Positions 37,100 through 46,404 of a DNA stretch of 64,000 nt are shown here, piece after piece. The stretch is from assembly GCA_900473205.1 (NCBI GenBank), contig UCLB01000031.1, positions 39,280-103,279 of the forward strand, given 5' to 3'. The DNA comes from Hyphomicrobiales bacterium (lineage in GTDB: Bacteria; Pseudomonadota; Alphaproteobacteria; Rhizobiales; Rhizobiaceae). Below the pieces are notes generated by a model. It was given only the letters and a program-made list of their open reading frames with translations. It was not told the origin of the DNA and searched no databases. Made by a program: the position numbers and the translations under genes. Position 1 is the first letter of the stretch, and every line of letters starts with the position of its first letter.

Positions 37100-38521
37100 G
37101 TGAGCACGGATAAAAGCCGTTTCGTCGTTTCGGCGGATTGGGTTGAGCAGCAGCTTGGCACCCCACATTTTCGATTGGTCGATGCCTCCTGGTATTTGCC
37201 CGCGCATAAGCGCAACGGGAAGGAAGAATACGCTGCGGGACACATTCCCGGCGCGGTCTTCTTCGATCAGGACAAGATCGCGGACCACGATACAGGCCTG
37301 CCCCACTCCCTGCCCTCGCCGCAGTTCTTTGCCGAACAAGTCGGTGAACTCGGCATCGGCGAGCAGGATACCATCGTCGTTTATGATGGCCCCGGCTTTT
37401 TCTCTGCGCCGCGCGTGTGGTGGATGCTGCGCGTAATGGGTGCCGAGACGGTCTATCTGCTGGATGGCGGTCTGGACGGCTGGAAAGCCGCAGGCAAGCC
37501 ACTGGAAACCGACACACCAAGCATCGAGCCTTCAACGTTCGAGGTGCATTTCAACCCGAAGCGCATCACCACCTTCTCCGCCATGCGCTCCATCGTCGAT
37601 AATGGCGAGGTGCAGGTTGCCGACGCCCGTGGCGCTGGCCGCTTTACCGGAGAAGAGGCCGAGCCCCGCGCTGGCATGCGTTCCGGCCATATGCCCGGTG
37701 CACGCAATCTGCCTGCCACCGCCTTTTCGGAAAACGGCCACTTCAAGGATCTGCCGACGATCCGCAAGATGATATCGGAGGCTGGCATCGATCTGTCGCA
37801 ACCGGTCGTGACCAGCTGTGGTTCCGGCGTAACCGCTGCCGTGATCACGCTTGCGCTGGAATCGCTGGGTCACTCGGACAACTCGCTTTACGACGGATCA
37901 TGGTCCGAGTGGGGCAGCAAGCAAGACACGGCCATCGTGACCGGTCCAGCCGAGCCTGTTCCAACACAGCCACACGGCCCGATCAAGGCCCATGTCACCC
38001 AGCTGGAAATGACGTCTGCACCCAAGGTCAGCCTGCCGGTGCCGGTCAATATCCAGACTGCCATCATGCGCACGACGAATATTCCGCTACATTTTTATCG
38101 CTATCTCTACTGGCGCGTCGGCAAGCGCTGGCACTGGCACAAGCGTATGCGCATGAGCGACGCCGAGCTTTCCGCCACGCTGCGCGACCCGGCCAATTCG
38201 GTGACCGTGCTTTATATGAACGGCGCACCCGCTGGCTTCTTCGAGCTTCACAAGCTCGATTCTGACGTGACGGAACTGTCCTATTTCGGCCTGATGGAGG
38301 AAGCGATTGGTGCAGGCGTGGGCAAGTGGTTTCTGCTGCAGGCGCTTTATTCCGCATGGCAGGACAACCCGAAGAAGATCACCGTCTCCACCAACACGCT
38401 CGACCATCCCCGCGCGCTTCAACTTTACCAGATGATGGGCTTCTCGCCGGTCAGCACCTATGAAGCATGGGTAGAGCCGCTGACGGACAGCGAATATCTG
38501 GAAATTTCGCGACGGGGCTGA
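37100..38521 (+). CDS. sseA: 3-Mercaptopyruvate sulfurtransferase fused to a GNAT acetyltransferase
   Basis: A 473-residue fusion. Residues 1-285 form two rhodanese domains: an N-terminal one without the active cysteine (VVYDGPG) and a C-terminal one with Cys240 in CGSGVTAA, typical of mercaptopyruvate sulfurtransferase. Residues from about 305 to 473 form a GNAT N-acetyltransferase (LHFYRYLYWRVGKRWHWHKRMRM start, then YFGLMEEAIGAGVGKWFL as the acetyl-CoA loop). In related rhizobia I recall these as two adjacent genes, so the fusion may reflect a lost stop or a sequencing error; the linker (about 285-305) is proline-rich and plausible. Last gene of the cysK run. Confidence 0.88.
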   Translation: MSTDKSRFVVSADWVEQQLGTPHFRLVDASWYLPAHKRNGKEEYAAGHIPGAVFFDQDKIADHDTGLPHSLPSPQFFAEQVGELGIGEQDTIVVYDGPGFFSAPRVWWMLRVMGAETVYLLDGGLDGWKAAGKPLETDTPSIEPSTFEVHFNPKRITTFSAMRSIVDNGEVQVADARGAGRFTGEEAEPRAGMRSGHMPGARNLPATAFSENGHFKDLPTIRKMISEAGIDLSQPVVTSCGSGVTAAVITLALESLGHSDNSLYDGSWSEWGSKQDTAIVTGPAEPVPTQPHGPIKAHVTQLEMTSAPKVSLPVPVNIQTAIMRTTNIPLHFYRYLYWRVGKRWHWHKRMRMSDAELSATLRDPANSVTVLYMNGAPAGFFELHKLDSDVTELSYFGLMEEAIGAGVGKWFLLQALYSAWQDNPKKITVSTNTLDHPRALQLYQMMGFSPVSTYEAWVEPLTDSEYLEISRRG

Positions 38522-38527
38522 TCGGCG

Positions 38528-39181
38528 TTACGACGCGCTTGTCTTTTTGATGATGAGGTGCGTGGCATTTTCGCCGCGCACCGTTTCAGTGCAGCAATAA
38601 CCAAGGGTAGGAAGATCGAGCCCTTCAAACAGGTTCTCGCCCTTCCCCAAAAGCACCGGGCTCTGCGCCACATGAAGCTCATCGATCAGCTGCTTTTGCA
38701 AATATTGCCGGATCGAGGAAACGCCTCCGCCCAGCCGCACATCCTTGCCACCTGCCGCAGCTTTCGCTGACTGAAGTGCCTCTTCAATGCCACCAGTGAT
38801 AAAATGAAAGATGGTGCCACCCTTCATCTCCAGAGGTGGCCGCGCATGGTGCGTCAGTACGAAGACCGGAACGTGGTATGGTGGCTCCTCGCCCCACCAG
38901 CCCTTCCACTCGTGGTCCGGCCAAGGTCCGCGTATGGGACCGAACATGTTGCGCCCCAAAATCCAGGCACCGAGATTGTCGAAACCGGCAGCCGCAAATT
39001 GCTCGTCGATCCCCGTCAAGCCGCCGTCCTGACCGAACATTTTATGAAATGTCTGCGTCGCAAACGCCCATGTATGGAGCGTCTTGCCATCCACGCCGAG
39101 CGGGTTCTCCAGGCTTTGATCAACGCCTGCGCCATACCCATCAAGCGATATTGAAAAACTGCGAACAACCAAGCGTGGCAT
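38528..39181 (-). CDS. Dihydrofolate reductase family protein (RibD C-terminal type)
   Basis: A 217-residue protein of the RibD_C/dihydrofolate reductase-like fold. It opens VVRSFSISLDGYGAG, has WILGRNMFGP, VFVLTHHARPPLEM and the nucleotide-binding-type GGGVSSIRQYL, then ELHVAQSPVLLGKGENLFEGL. The substrate is unknown; family members reduce pteridine- or riboflavin-like compounds with NADPH. The ATG at 39181 follows GGGAGG. It converges with the sulfurtransferase gene, 6 bp apart. Confidence 0.88.
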   Translation of the reverse strand: MPRLVVRSFSISLDGYGAGVDQSLENPLGVDGKTLHTWAFATQTFHKMFGQDGGLTGIDEQFAAAGFDNLGAWILGRNMFGPIRGPWPDHEWKGWWGEEPPYHVPVFVLTHHARPPLEMKGGTIFHFITGGIEEALQSAKAAAGGKDVRLGGGVSSIRQYLQKQLIDELHVAQSPVLLGKGENLFEGLDLPTLGYCCTETVRGENATHLIIKKTSAS

Positions 39182-39228
39182 CTGCACCTCCCTCGTCTTT
39201 GGGGGAAAAGTAGCAGAGTTGGCCTGGT

Positions 39229-40113
39229 TTACAATTCCTGACCCAGGTTCACCGCCGTCGGCACTTCCTTCGCCGGGCTGCTTTCCTTTTCGCTGCCACC
39301 GCCGGAAAGATGCGAGGCGATAAGTTCGCCGTGGAATTTTGCCATTTCGTAGCAGTAAGTGATTTCCCGCTTTTCAGCAGACCAGTAAACATCAGGGCGG
39401 CCGCAGGTGCGGGCCGTCAGCTTCACGTCGCCCTTGAGCGTATAACCGTTGAAGCTGCGGGCAATCAGATCGAGAACTTTGGATTCCTTGACGATGGTGG
39501 CGTAGATATCCAGAAACGGATCACGCACCGGCTCATAGCGGGCGATGAATTTCGTCGCACCGGCCTTGGCCACATAAGGTTTCAGCACATCGTTCCAGTG
39601 GCTGACAGTTTGCGGGTAAGCCGCTTCACAGGCCTTCCAGTCATCCTTGGGCAGACCCATCATATCGGCCAGATCGCCATAGCCGCCAGCATCCTTGCCA
39701 ACCATCAGGCAGGCCATCTGCCGGTCACGCGTGGGGTTCGGCACCAGCGTCGAATAAAGCGGGGAATTGTGGTCCGGCAGGGCCTCAGCCGAGCGCGCCA
39801 GGTACCAGCTGTCGGTCGCGTTGACGATGGCCGTGTCCAGCCATTCCTCGTTCGCCTCGAGCATCATGGTCCCGGCCAGTTGATCAGCCGCATCCTTGCC
39901 CGCACCAGGCTCGGGCAGAGCCAGATCGGAAATCAGCATGCGGGATGCTTCGTGGTAGAGGCTGAAAATCGCGTTGCCGATGACAAAATTCACCGTCTGC
40001 TGCAATTGCTCGTCCGAAAGATCATCCAGCGCGGGTGCTGTTTGCGCATGGGCGGCAGGTGAGATGAACGAAAAAACGGTGACCAGAGAAGCGGTCATCA
40101 ACCTGCGCAGCAT
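39229..40113 (-). CDS. DUF4344 metallopeptidase-like protein
   Basis: A 294-residue exported protein with a signal peptide ending AHA at about residue 23. It matches the DUF4344 putative metallopeptidase family: FxLYHEASRMLISDLALP, a run with AADQLAGTMML, and WDxHxxxxQR-like features replaced here by less conserved segments. The expected zinc motif HExxH is HEASR here (His54, Glu55, Arg58), so the second histidine is missing and activity is doubtful. The open frame runs on to 41202, but upstream of the ATG at 40113 it is only a shadow of genes on the other strand. Confidence 0.8.
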   Translation of the reverse strand: MLRRLMTASLVTVFSFISPAAHAQTAPALDDLSDEQLQQTVNFVIGNAIFSLYHEASRMLISDLALPEPGAGKDAADQLAGTMMLEANEEWLDTAIVNATDSWYLARSAEALPDHNSPLYSTLVPNPTRDRQMACLMVGKDAGGYGDLADMMGLPKDDWKACEAAYPQTVSHWNDVLKPYVAKAGATKFIARYEPVRDPFLDIYATIVKESKVLDLIARSFNGYTLKGDVKLTARTCGRPDVYWSAEKREITYCYEMAKFHGELIASHLSGGGSEKESSPAKEVPTAVNLGQEL

Positions 40114-40263
40114 GGACGTCAACTTTCTAAAACGAGGACGTATGATTGATTGCGAAAGTAAACGGCACAAGCAATGGGCTGGTTGCCTCCAGAGGCAAGA
40201 AACGGGTGGATACACGACTCTTTGAAGAGCATAGCGACAAACTAGCAACGCAAAGGAGCCGTT

Positions 40264-40731
40264 ATGACCGAGATCGTTTTTACCGCCATGGCCGCCAGTG
40301 AGGCAGAAGCCTTTCGCAATGGAAAGCCGGATGCCAACGGGCAGAATCCCGAACCAACGATTGCCGTCGGCACCTATCCTTGCCGCGTCTGCCTTGGGCA
40401 GATAAAGGATGGCGAAGCCATGCTTCTCCTGGCCTATCGCCCCTTCCCGCGCCTGCAACCCTTTGCGGAAACCGGACCCATTTTCATCCATGCTGAAGCC
40501 TGCAAGCCCCCTGCCGCAGAAGACATATTGCCGCCCATGCTCGACAGCGCGGACTATATCGTGCGCGGTTACAGCCATGCTGATCGAATCGTTTACGGCA
40601 CTGGCGCCGTCACTGCCACGGGAGATATTGCAGACCGGGCAAAGGAGCTGCTGGCGTGGGATGACATCGCATATGTTCACGTCCGCTCCGCTCGCAACAA
40701 TTGCTACCAATGCCGCATAGACCGCGCCTGA
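40264..40731 (+). CDS. DUF1203 domain protein
   Basis: A 155-residue soluble protein of the DUF1203 family: YPCRVCLGQIKDGEAMLLLAYRPF and GPIFIHAEAC near the middle, YSHADRIVYGTGAV later and a C-terminal NNCYQCRIDR. Cysteine pairs at CRVC and CYQC could bind a metal, but this is not established for the family. AAAGGAG precedes the ATG at ideal spacing. Function unknown. Confidence 0.87.
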   Translation: MTEIVFTAMAASEAEAFRNGKPDANGQNPEPTIAVGTYPCRVCLGQIKDGEAMLLLAYRPFPRLQPFAETGPIFIHAEACKPPAAEDILPPMLDSADYIVRGYSHADRIVYGTGAVTATGDIADRAKELLAWDDIAYVHVRSARNNCYQCRIDRA

Positions 40732-40818
40732 ATACGCAGTTGCGCTTAATTTTACCGAATAAAATAAGCGGTCCGCAAATTTTCCGTGCGATTTTGGGAC
40801 AGTGATAAATCGGGAATT

Positions 40819-41160
40819 ATGAAGATGACCGGCAATCTGACCATGCAGAATCGCGGCGCGGGCCGCAGCAAGACACGCATTTACGGAACGGTTCAGTATT
40901 TCAATCAATCGGTGAAAGGCCGCGTGGTCGATCTTTCGGCTACCGGCATGGCGCTGGAACTGGAAGGCGCATTCGCCGCCGCGAAGGGAAGCCGGGTGAA
41001 GGTGCAAAGCGAAGACCTCGGCTTCATCGAAGGCACGGTGCAATGGCAGCACATGAATAGGCTTGGCCTGCAATTGCAGCTTTCCACCAACACGCTGGCG
41101 CAGCTTTCCTCCTACTTCCGTTTCTTCCATGCGGATGTGAAGCCGACGCTGGCAGGATGA
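40819..41160 (+). CDS. PilZ domain protein (cyclic di-GMP receptor)
   Basis: A 113-residue single PilZ domain protein expected to bind cyclic di-GMP. The two binding motifs are intact: RxxxR at Arg16-Arg20 and DxSxxG at Asp38-Gly43. The remainder is the six-stranded barrel with FIEGTVQWQ and LGLQLQL. CGGGAA precedes the ATG at 40819; the earlier GTG has no support. Targets of stand-alone PilZ proteins cannot be read from sequence. A diguanylate cyclase gene lies 34 kb to the left in this window. Confidence 0.88.
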   Translation: MKMTGNLTMQNRGAGRSKTRIYGTVQYFNQSVKGRVVDLSATGMALELEGAFAAAKGSRVKVQSEDLGFIEGTVQWQHMNRLGLQLQLSTNTLAQLSSYFRFFHADVKPTLAG

Positions 41161-41290
41161 AATGAAATTTACCGGATGGTTTAAAAATCCGGGACAAGTC
41201 ACATGGCTGTCATTTTGATGATGGACTCATCGATTATTCGTTTTACGCTGCCGCCTTCCCATGCAGCCTGAACTCATTCGAGGAGCTTCC

Positions 41291-43279
41291 ATGTCTTCGC
41301 TTATCGGCCTTCATCCCATCACGCGACGTTCCCTGCTAGGAGGCATTGCCGCCTCTTCGGCCCTTGTCATGCTTCACCCTTTTGCGGCGCGTGCGCAGGG
41401 CAACCAGGCGCATCTGCGCATCATGGAAACAACGGACATTCACGTCCACGTTTTCCCTTATGATTACTATGCCGATAAGCCGAACGACACGCTGGGTCTG
41501 GCCCGCACCGCCTCCATCATCGACAGCATTCGTGCCGAAGCCGGCAACTCCATGCTGGTAGACAATGGCGACTTCCTTCAGGGCAACCCGCTGGGCGACT
41601 ACATTGCTTACGAGAGGGGCATGAAGGCGGGTGACAAGCACCCGGTCATCAATGCCATGAATGTGCTGGGTTATGATTGCGGCACGCTGGGTAACCACGA
41701 GTTCAATTATGGACTCGATTTCATGTTCAACACGCTGGGCGGTGCTGGCTTCCCCTACGTCTGCGCCAACCTGACCAAGGGCCAGCTTGCTTCCGACCCC
41801 AAACAGGACGACCTTTTCTTCAAGCCCTATGTGATCCTGGAAAAGCAGATCAAGGATGGCTCCGGCGCGACCAGCCCGGTCAAGGTCGGCATTATCGGCT
41901 TCGTACCGCCGCAGATCATGATGTGGGATGCCAAGAACCTTGAAGGCAAAGCACAGACCCGCGATATCGTCGATGCCGCCAAGGCCTGGGTTCCCGTCAT
42001 GAAGGAGCAGGGTGCTGATATCATCATCGCGCTGTCGCACTCCGGTATCGAAGGCAAGGGCCAGAGCGACCGCATGGAAAATGCCTCGCTGTATCTGGCT
42101 GGCGTTCAGGGCATCGATGCCGTCTTCACTGGCCACCAGCATCTCGTCTTCCCCGGCCCTAAGACATGGGATGGCATTGAAGGTGCCGATCCGGTCAAGG
42201 GCACGCTGATGGGCAAGCCCGCCGTCATGGCTGGCTTCTGGGGCTCGCATATGGGCCTCATCGATCTGCTGCTGGAAAAGGATGGCAAGAACTGGAAGAT
42301 CGTGGACTTCACGACTGAAGCCCGCCCGATCTACCACCGCGACGACAACCGCAAAATCGTGGCCGACGTTAAGGACAAGCCGGAAATCATCGCCGCTGCC
42401 AAGACCGATCACGAAGCCACCCTTGCCTATGTTCGCCGCCCCGTGGGCAAGACATCCGCGCCGCTCTATTCCTATTTCGCGCTGGTGGCGGATGATCCAT
42501 CCGTCCAGATCGTGTCCAATGCCCAGACCTGGTATATCAAGGACATGCTGAAGGAAGGTCAGTACAAGGATCTGCCGGTTCTTTCTGCCGCCGCTCCCTT
42601 CAAGGCTGGCGGTCGTGGTGGCTCGGATTATTACACCGATGTCCCCGCCGGTGACATCGCCATCAAGAACGTTGCCGACCTCTACCTCTACCCCAACACG
42701 GTGCAGGCCGTGCTGATTACCGGGGCGCAGGTCAAGGACTGGCTGGAAATGTCGGCAGGCATGTTCAACACGGTCGAGGCGGGCGCAAAAGACGCACCGC
42801 TGCTGAACAATGACTTCCCGTCCTACAATTACGATGTCATCGACGGCGTGACCTACCAGATCGACATTTCCAAACCGGCCAAGTTCAACAAGGACGGCAA
42901 GGCCGTGACGCCGGAGAGCAACCGCATCGTCAACCTTCAGTTCGAAGGCAAGCCGATCGATCCCGCACAGAAATTCGTGGTGGCAACGAACAATTACCGC
43001 GCCAGCGGTGGCGGCAAGTTCCCCGGTATCGCGTCCGACAAGATCATCTTCGTTGCGCCGGATACCAACCGCGATGTCATCGTGCGCTACATCATCGCGC
43101 AGGGCACGATCAACCCGTCTGCCGACGACAACTGGTCCTTTGCACCAGTGGCCAACACGACAGCAGTGTTCGAAACCGGCCCGAAGGCACGCCAATATGC
43201 CAAGGACGTCAAGGGCGCAAAGATCGAGGGAGCCGGCGATGGTGCCGAGGGCTTCGCCAAGTTCCGCCTGATCCTCTAA
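41291..43279 (+). CDS. cpdB: 2',3'-cyclic-nucleotide 2'-phosphodiesterase / 3'-nucleotidase
   Basis: Periplasmic metallophosphoesterase that degrades 2',3'-cyclic nucleotides and 3'-nucleotides for phosphate and nucleoside scavenging. The 662 residues begin with a twin-arginine-like signal (TRRSLLGG). The metal-binding motifs follow: Asp49/His51, DNGDF at 91-95, GNHEF at 134-138 and GHQHLVFPGP further on. A C-terminal 5'-nucleotidase domain follows with DWLEMSAG and NNYRASGGG. GAGGAG lies ahead of the ATG at 41291. A terminator follows. Confidence 0.94.
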   Translation: MSSLIGLHPITRRSLLGGIAASSALVMLHPFAARAQGNQAHLRIMETTDIHVHVFPYDYYADKPNDTLGLARTASIIDSIRAEAGNSMLVDNGDFLQGNPLGDYIAYERGMKAGDKHPVINAMNVLGYDCGTLGNHEFNYGLDFMFNTLGGAGFPYVCANLTKGQLASDPKQDDLFFKPYVILEKQIKDGSGATSPVKVGIIGFVPPQIMMWDAKNLEGKAQTRDIVDAAKAWVPVMKEQGADIIIALSHSGIEGKGQSDRMENASLYLAGVQGIDAVFTGHQHLVFPGPKTWDGIEGADPVKGTLMGKPAVMAGFWGSHMGLIDLLLEKDGKNWKIVDFTTEARPIYHRDDNRKIVADVKDKPEIIAAAKTDHEATLAYVRRPVGKTSAPLYSYFALVADDPSVQIVSNAQTWYIKDMLKEGQYKDLPVLSAAAPFKAGGRGGSDYYTDVPAGDIAIKNVADLYLYPNTVQAVLITGAQVKDWLEMSAGMFNTVEAGAKDAPLLNNDFPSYNYDVIDGVTYQIDISKPAKFNKDGKAVTPESNRIVNLQFEGKPIDPAQKFVVATNNYRASGGGKFPGIASDKIIFVAPDTNRDVIVRYIIAQGTINPSADDNWSFAPVANTTAVFETGPKARQYAKDVKGAKIEGAGDGAEGFAKFRLIL

Positions 43280-43292
43280 GGCTGATATCATG

Positions 43293-43325
43293 GGGCGCAC
43301 CTTCAACCGTGCGCCTCATCTTTTT
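43293..43325 (+). terminator. Probable terminator of cpdB
   Basis: Stem GGCGCAC/GTGCGCC with an 8-nt loop, then TCATCTTTTT, 14 bp after the cpdB stop. Confidence 0.65.
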
Positions 43326-43471
43326 CCGCGAATTTGCATATCGTTCTCGTAAAATTGTTTTCCGCGCATGCTCCATTTCAATTTTTTTCTCGTAATGTGA
43401 AACATATCTTACGAGCCAACGTACTGGGTATTGGATAGCAATATCGCTGATTGGCTTCTCAGGAGGTTTCC

Positions 43472-44413
43472 ATGCCCGCCTACCGCCCGCCCCGCATTTC
43501 GTCTGCCGAAATCACCCCGCGCGACATCTACATGTCCCGGCGCAATTTTCTCGGAACCGCAGCGGGCTTTGCCGCCATGGGGCTGACGGCTGAGAGTGCT
43601 TTCGCAGCACCGCTCACTGCCCAACCCGGCCCTTACAAGTTGGATGAAAAGCTGACGCCGCTCGATGCCGTGACCAGCTACAACAATTTCTACGAATTCG
43701 GCACGGACAAGGCCGACCCGAAAGCCAATTCCGGCGACTTCAAACCGACGCCATGGACGGTCAAGGTGGATGGGCTGGTCGGCAAGCCGCAGGAATTCGG
43801 CATCGAAGACCTGCTGAAATCTCCGCTGGAAGAGCGGACTTACCGCATGCGCTGCGTGGAAGGCTGGTCCATGGTCATCCCATGGATTGGTTTCTCGCTC
43901 TCCACCCTGCTGGATAAGGTGGAGCCGCTGGGCAGTGCGAAATATGTCTCTTTCGAAACCGTTGTTCGTCCGGAAGAAATGCCGGGGCAAAAGGGCTTTT
44001 TCCAGCCTCTCGACTGGCCCTATGTCGAAGGCCTACGCCTCGATGAAGCGCGCCACCCGCTGACGATTCTTGCGGTCGGCCTTTATGGGGAAACGCTGCC
44101 GAACCAAAACGGCGCGCCGATCCGCCTTGTCGTGCCATGGAAATATGGTTTCAAGGGCATCAAATCCATCGTGCGTATTTCGCTGGTGGAAAAGCAGCCG
44201 GAAACGACGTGGAAAAACTCCAATGCCCGCGAATATGGGTTCTACTCCAACGTCAATCCGAAGGTTGATCATCCACGCTGGAGCCAGGCTACTGAGCAGC
44301 GCATCGGCGAAGGCGGCTTCTTCAGCACTCAGAGACGTCCAACGCTGATGTTCAACGGCTATGATGAGATCGCAAGCCTTTATAACGGGCTGGATCTGAA
44401 GGCGAATTACTGA
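43472..44413 (+). CDS. msrP: Periplasmic methionine sulfoxide reductase catalytic subunit MsrP
   Basis: Molybdopterin enzyme (formerly YedY) that reduces oxidised methionine in periplasmic proteins, receiving electrons through MsrQ. The 313-residue precursor has a Tat signal (SRRNFLG, Arg23-Arg24, then a hydrophobic stretch) and the oxidoreductase molybdopterin domain with the cofactor ligand Cys128 in [17 protein letters not shown] lies directly ahead of the ATG at 43472. The stop is followed 2 bp later by msrQ. Confidence 0.95.
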   Translation: MPAYRPPRISSAEITPRDIYMSRRNFLGTAAGFAAMGLTAESAFAAPLTAQPGPYKLDEKLTPLDAVTSYNNFYEFGTDKADPKANSGDFKPTPWTVKVDGLVGKPQEFGIEDLLKSPLEERTYRMRCVEGWSMVIPWIGFSLSTLLDKVEPLGSAKYVSFETVVRPEEMPGQKGFFQPLDWPYVEGLRLDEARHPLTILAVGLYGETLPNQNGAPIRLVVPWKYGFKGIKSIVRISLVEKQPETTWKNSNAREYGFYSNVNPKVDHPRWSQATEQRIGEGGFFSTQRRPTLMFNGYDEIASLYNGLDLKANY

Positions 44414-44415
44414 CC

Positions 44416-45075
44416 ATGGCATTCGCCCTCTCGCTCCCGTCCCTGCCGAAGCGATATCAGCCCGCGGCCATCTGGGCGCTCTACATCATTGGTCTGTGCC
44501 CCGGCGTCTGGTACTTTTATCTCGCAGCCACCGGCGGGCTCGGCTTCAATCCGGTCAAGGATTTCGAGCATCTTCTTGGCATCTGGGCGCTGCGTTTCCT
44601 CTGTCTCGGCCTCTGCGTCACGCCGCTGCGCGATCTCTTCAACATTAATCTCATCGCCTATCGCCGGGCGCTGGGCCTCATCGCCTTTTATTACGTGCTG
44701 GCGCATTTCGCGGTCTATCTGGTTCTGGACCGGGGCATGGTCTTCAGCTCCATCATCGGCGATATTCTCAAGCGGCCCTACATCATGTTCGGCATGGCCG
44801 GGCTCGTTATGCTCATTCCTCTGGCGCTGACCTCCAACCGCTGGTCGATCCGTCAACTTGGTTCGCGCTGGAACACGCTGCACCGCCTGAGCTACTTCAT
44901 CCTCATCGCCGGCATTCTGCATTTCGTGCTGGCGCGCAAATCGCTGACGCTAGAGCCGGTCTTCTACATCTCGGTCATGCTCATTCTGCTCGGCTATCGA
45001 ACCGTCAGACCCGCGATCATGGCCCGGAAAAGGGCGCGCAAGGCAGCTCTCTCACCTAGAGGCGCTGCGCGATGA
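44416..45075 (+). CDS. msrQ: MsrQ, heme-binding membrane subunit of the MsrPQ system
   Basis: Inner-membrane heme b protein (formerly YedZ) that passes electrons from the quinone pool or flavin reductase to MsrP. The 219 residues contain six hydrophobic segments and conserved histidines in YYVLAHFAVYL, LHRLSYFIL and ILHFVLAR that bind heme. It starts 2 bp after the msrP stop, so the two form an operon. The last 20 bp overlap the convergent DUF2809 gene. Confidence 0.94.
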   Translation: MAFALSLPSLPKRYQPAAIWALYIIGLCPGVWYFYLAATGGLGFNPVKDFEHLLGIWALRFLCLGLCVTPLRDLFNINLIAYRRALGLIAFYYVLAHFAVYLVLDRGMVFSSIIGDILKRPYIMFGMAGLVMLIPLALTSNRWSIRQLGSRWNTLHRLSYFILIAGILHFVLARKSLTLEPVFYISVMLILLGYRTVRPAIMARKRARKAALSPRGAAR

Positions 45076-45457
45076 GCGTAGCCACTGCTATTCCCAGACC
45101 GTAACACGCAATATTCCAGAGCGAAAAAACGCGGCCGAGCAGCAATGCTCCCGATGTCGTAGCCCGAAACGCATCCAGCGCTGGAAAATGCACGAGCCGG
45201 ATCAATTCCACAGCGATTGCCAGCCCGCAGGCGACTGCTATGGCCAAATGCCGTTTGCGCAATGGCACTATGGCTGCCACGAGCAGATAGACCATCGATC
45301 CCCACAAAACCGACCCGCCATATTTCACGACGACGAAGGGCAACCCGACCGTATAGCCATATCGCCGCAGCAGCAGACCGGCGACGATCACTCCAGAGGC
45401 GGAGATAAAAAGCGCCAAGCGGCTGTCATAAAATCGGTGGGCATGTTTGATCATCAT
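45056..45457 (-). CDS. DUF2809 membrane protein
   Basis: A 133-residue membrane protein with about four hydrophobic segments, matching DUF2809 (VVKYGGSVLWGSMVYLLVAA and FPALDAFRATTSGALLLGRVFS). No function is known. Its 3' end overlaps msrQ by 20 bp on the opposite strand. The ribosome binding site is weak; a second ATG follows immediately. Confidence 0.82.
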   Translation of the reverse strand: MMIKHAHRFYDSRLALFISASGVIVAGLLLRRYGYTVGLPFVVVKYGGSVLWGSMVYLLVAAIVPLRKRHLAIAVACGLAIAVELIRLVHFPALDAFRATTSGALLLGRVFSLWNIACYGLGIAVATLIAQRL

Positions 45458-45512
45458 GTCGCTTTATTTCCGGTTTGTTGTAGAGATACAATCCTGCCGA
45501 GTAAGAGGACCG

Positions 45513-46391
45513 ATGGCTTTGACAAGCGAAACTACCTACCCCGCCAGTCGCCTCGCTACGCTTGACGCCTTTCTATGCGATAGACAGCCCTGGGGAGAGT
45601 TGAAAGGCGTAAAGCGTTTCATCGTCGAGTTTCTCTATTTCGGCATCAAGGAAGCGCGAGCCTGCATGTTTGCCGGGCTGTTTTTCATCTCTATCTTTCT
45701 GGTGCCACGCAGCGGCCTGTTCGGCCTGCCCCGCTACGATGTGCTGCTTGTCATCGCCCTTGGCATTCAGTTTTTCATGATCTGGAGCAAGCTGGAAACC
45801 TGGGACGAAGCCAAGGCCATTCTGCTCTTTCACGTCGTCGGCTTTGCACTGGAGGTGTTCAAGACATCCAGCGCCATCCAGTCATGGTCCTATACGGATT
45901 TTGCCTATACCAAAGTCCTCGGCGTGCCGCTGTTTTCCGGCTTCATGTATGCCGCCGTCGGCAGCTACATCATTCAGGCATGGCGCCTCCTGGATGTCCG
46001 CATCCGCCATCACCCGCCTTACTGGATGGCGTCGCTGATGGGCATCGCCATCTACGTCAACTTCTTCACCCACCATTTCATCGGCGATTACCGCTGGTAC
46101 ATCGCCGCCTGCGCCATCGGCCTCTATGCCCGCGCCACCGTCATCTACCGCCCCTACGACCGCGACCGCAAAATGCCCCTGCTGCTCTCCTTCATCCTGA
46201 TCGGCTTCTTCGTCTGGCTCGCAGAAAACATCTCCACCTTCTTCGGCATATGGAGCTATCCCAACCAGTTGGGCGCTTGGTCAGCAGTGCATATCGGCAA
46301 ATGGAGCTCGTGGTCGCTGCTCGTCATCATGACCTTCTCCATCGTCTCCCATTTGAAGCACATCAAAGGCCGGATTTCAGTGCCGGAGTGA
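45513..46391 (+). CDS. DUF817 membrane protein
   Basis: A 292-residue inner-membrane protein with about eight hydrophobic segments and the DUF817 pattern (EFLYFGIKEARACMFAGLFF, TSSAIQSWSYTDFAYTKVLGVPLFSGFMYAAVGSYI read in order, then WLAENISTFFGIWSYPNQLGAW). Function unknown. AAGAGGA lies ahead of the ATG at 45513. It is divergent from the DUF2809 gene and 13 bp upstream of the amidohydrolase gene on the same strand. Confidence 0.87.
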   Translation: MALTSETTYPASRLATLDAFLCDRQPWGELKGVKRFIVEFLYFGIKEARACMFAGLFFISIFLVPRSGLFGLPRYDVLLVIALGIQFFMIWSKLETWDEAKAILLFHVVGFALEVFKTSSAIQSWSYTDFAYTKVLGVPLFSGFMYAAVGSYIIQAWRLLDVRIRHHPPYWMASLMGIAIYVNFFTHHFIGDYRWYIAACAIGLYARATVIYRPYDRDRKMPLLLSFILIGFFVWLAENISTFFGIWSYPNQLGAWSAVHIGKWSSWSLLVIMTFSIVSHLKHIKGRISVPE

Positions 46392-46404
46392 GCTGGAGCG
46401 TCCA

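Noticed and set aside
39229..41202. A 657-codon minus-strand frame including the DUF4344 gene
   Set aside because: Upstream of 40113 it lies antisense to the DUF1203 and PilZ genes, has no ribosome binding site and lacks any protein-like pattern. Only the 294-codon part with signal peptide is kept.
41336..43306. A 656-codon minus-strand frame opposite cpdB
   Set aside because: It mirrors the codon pattern of cpdB, whose motifs and signal peptide are clear on the plus strand.
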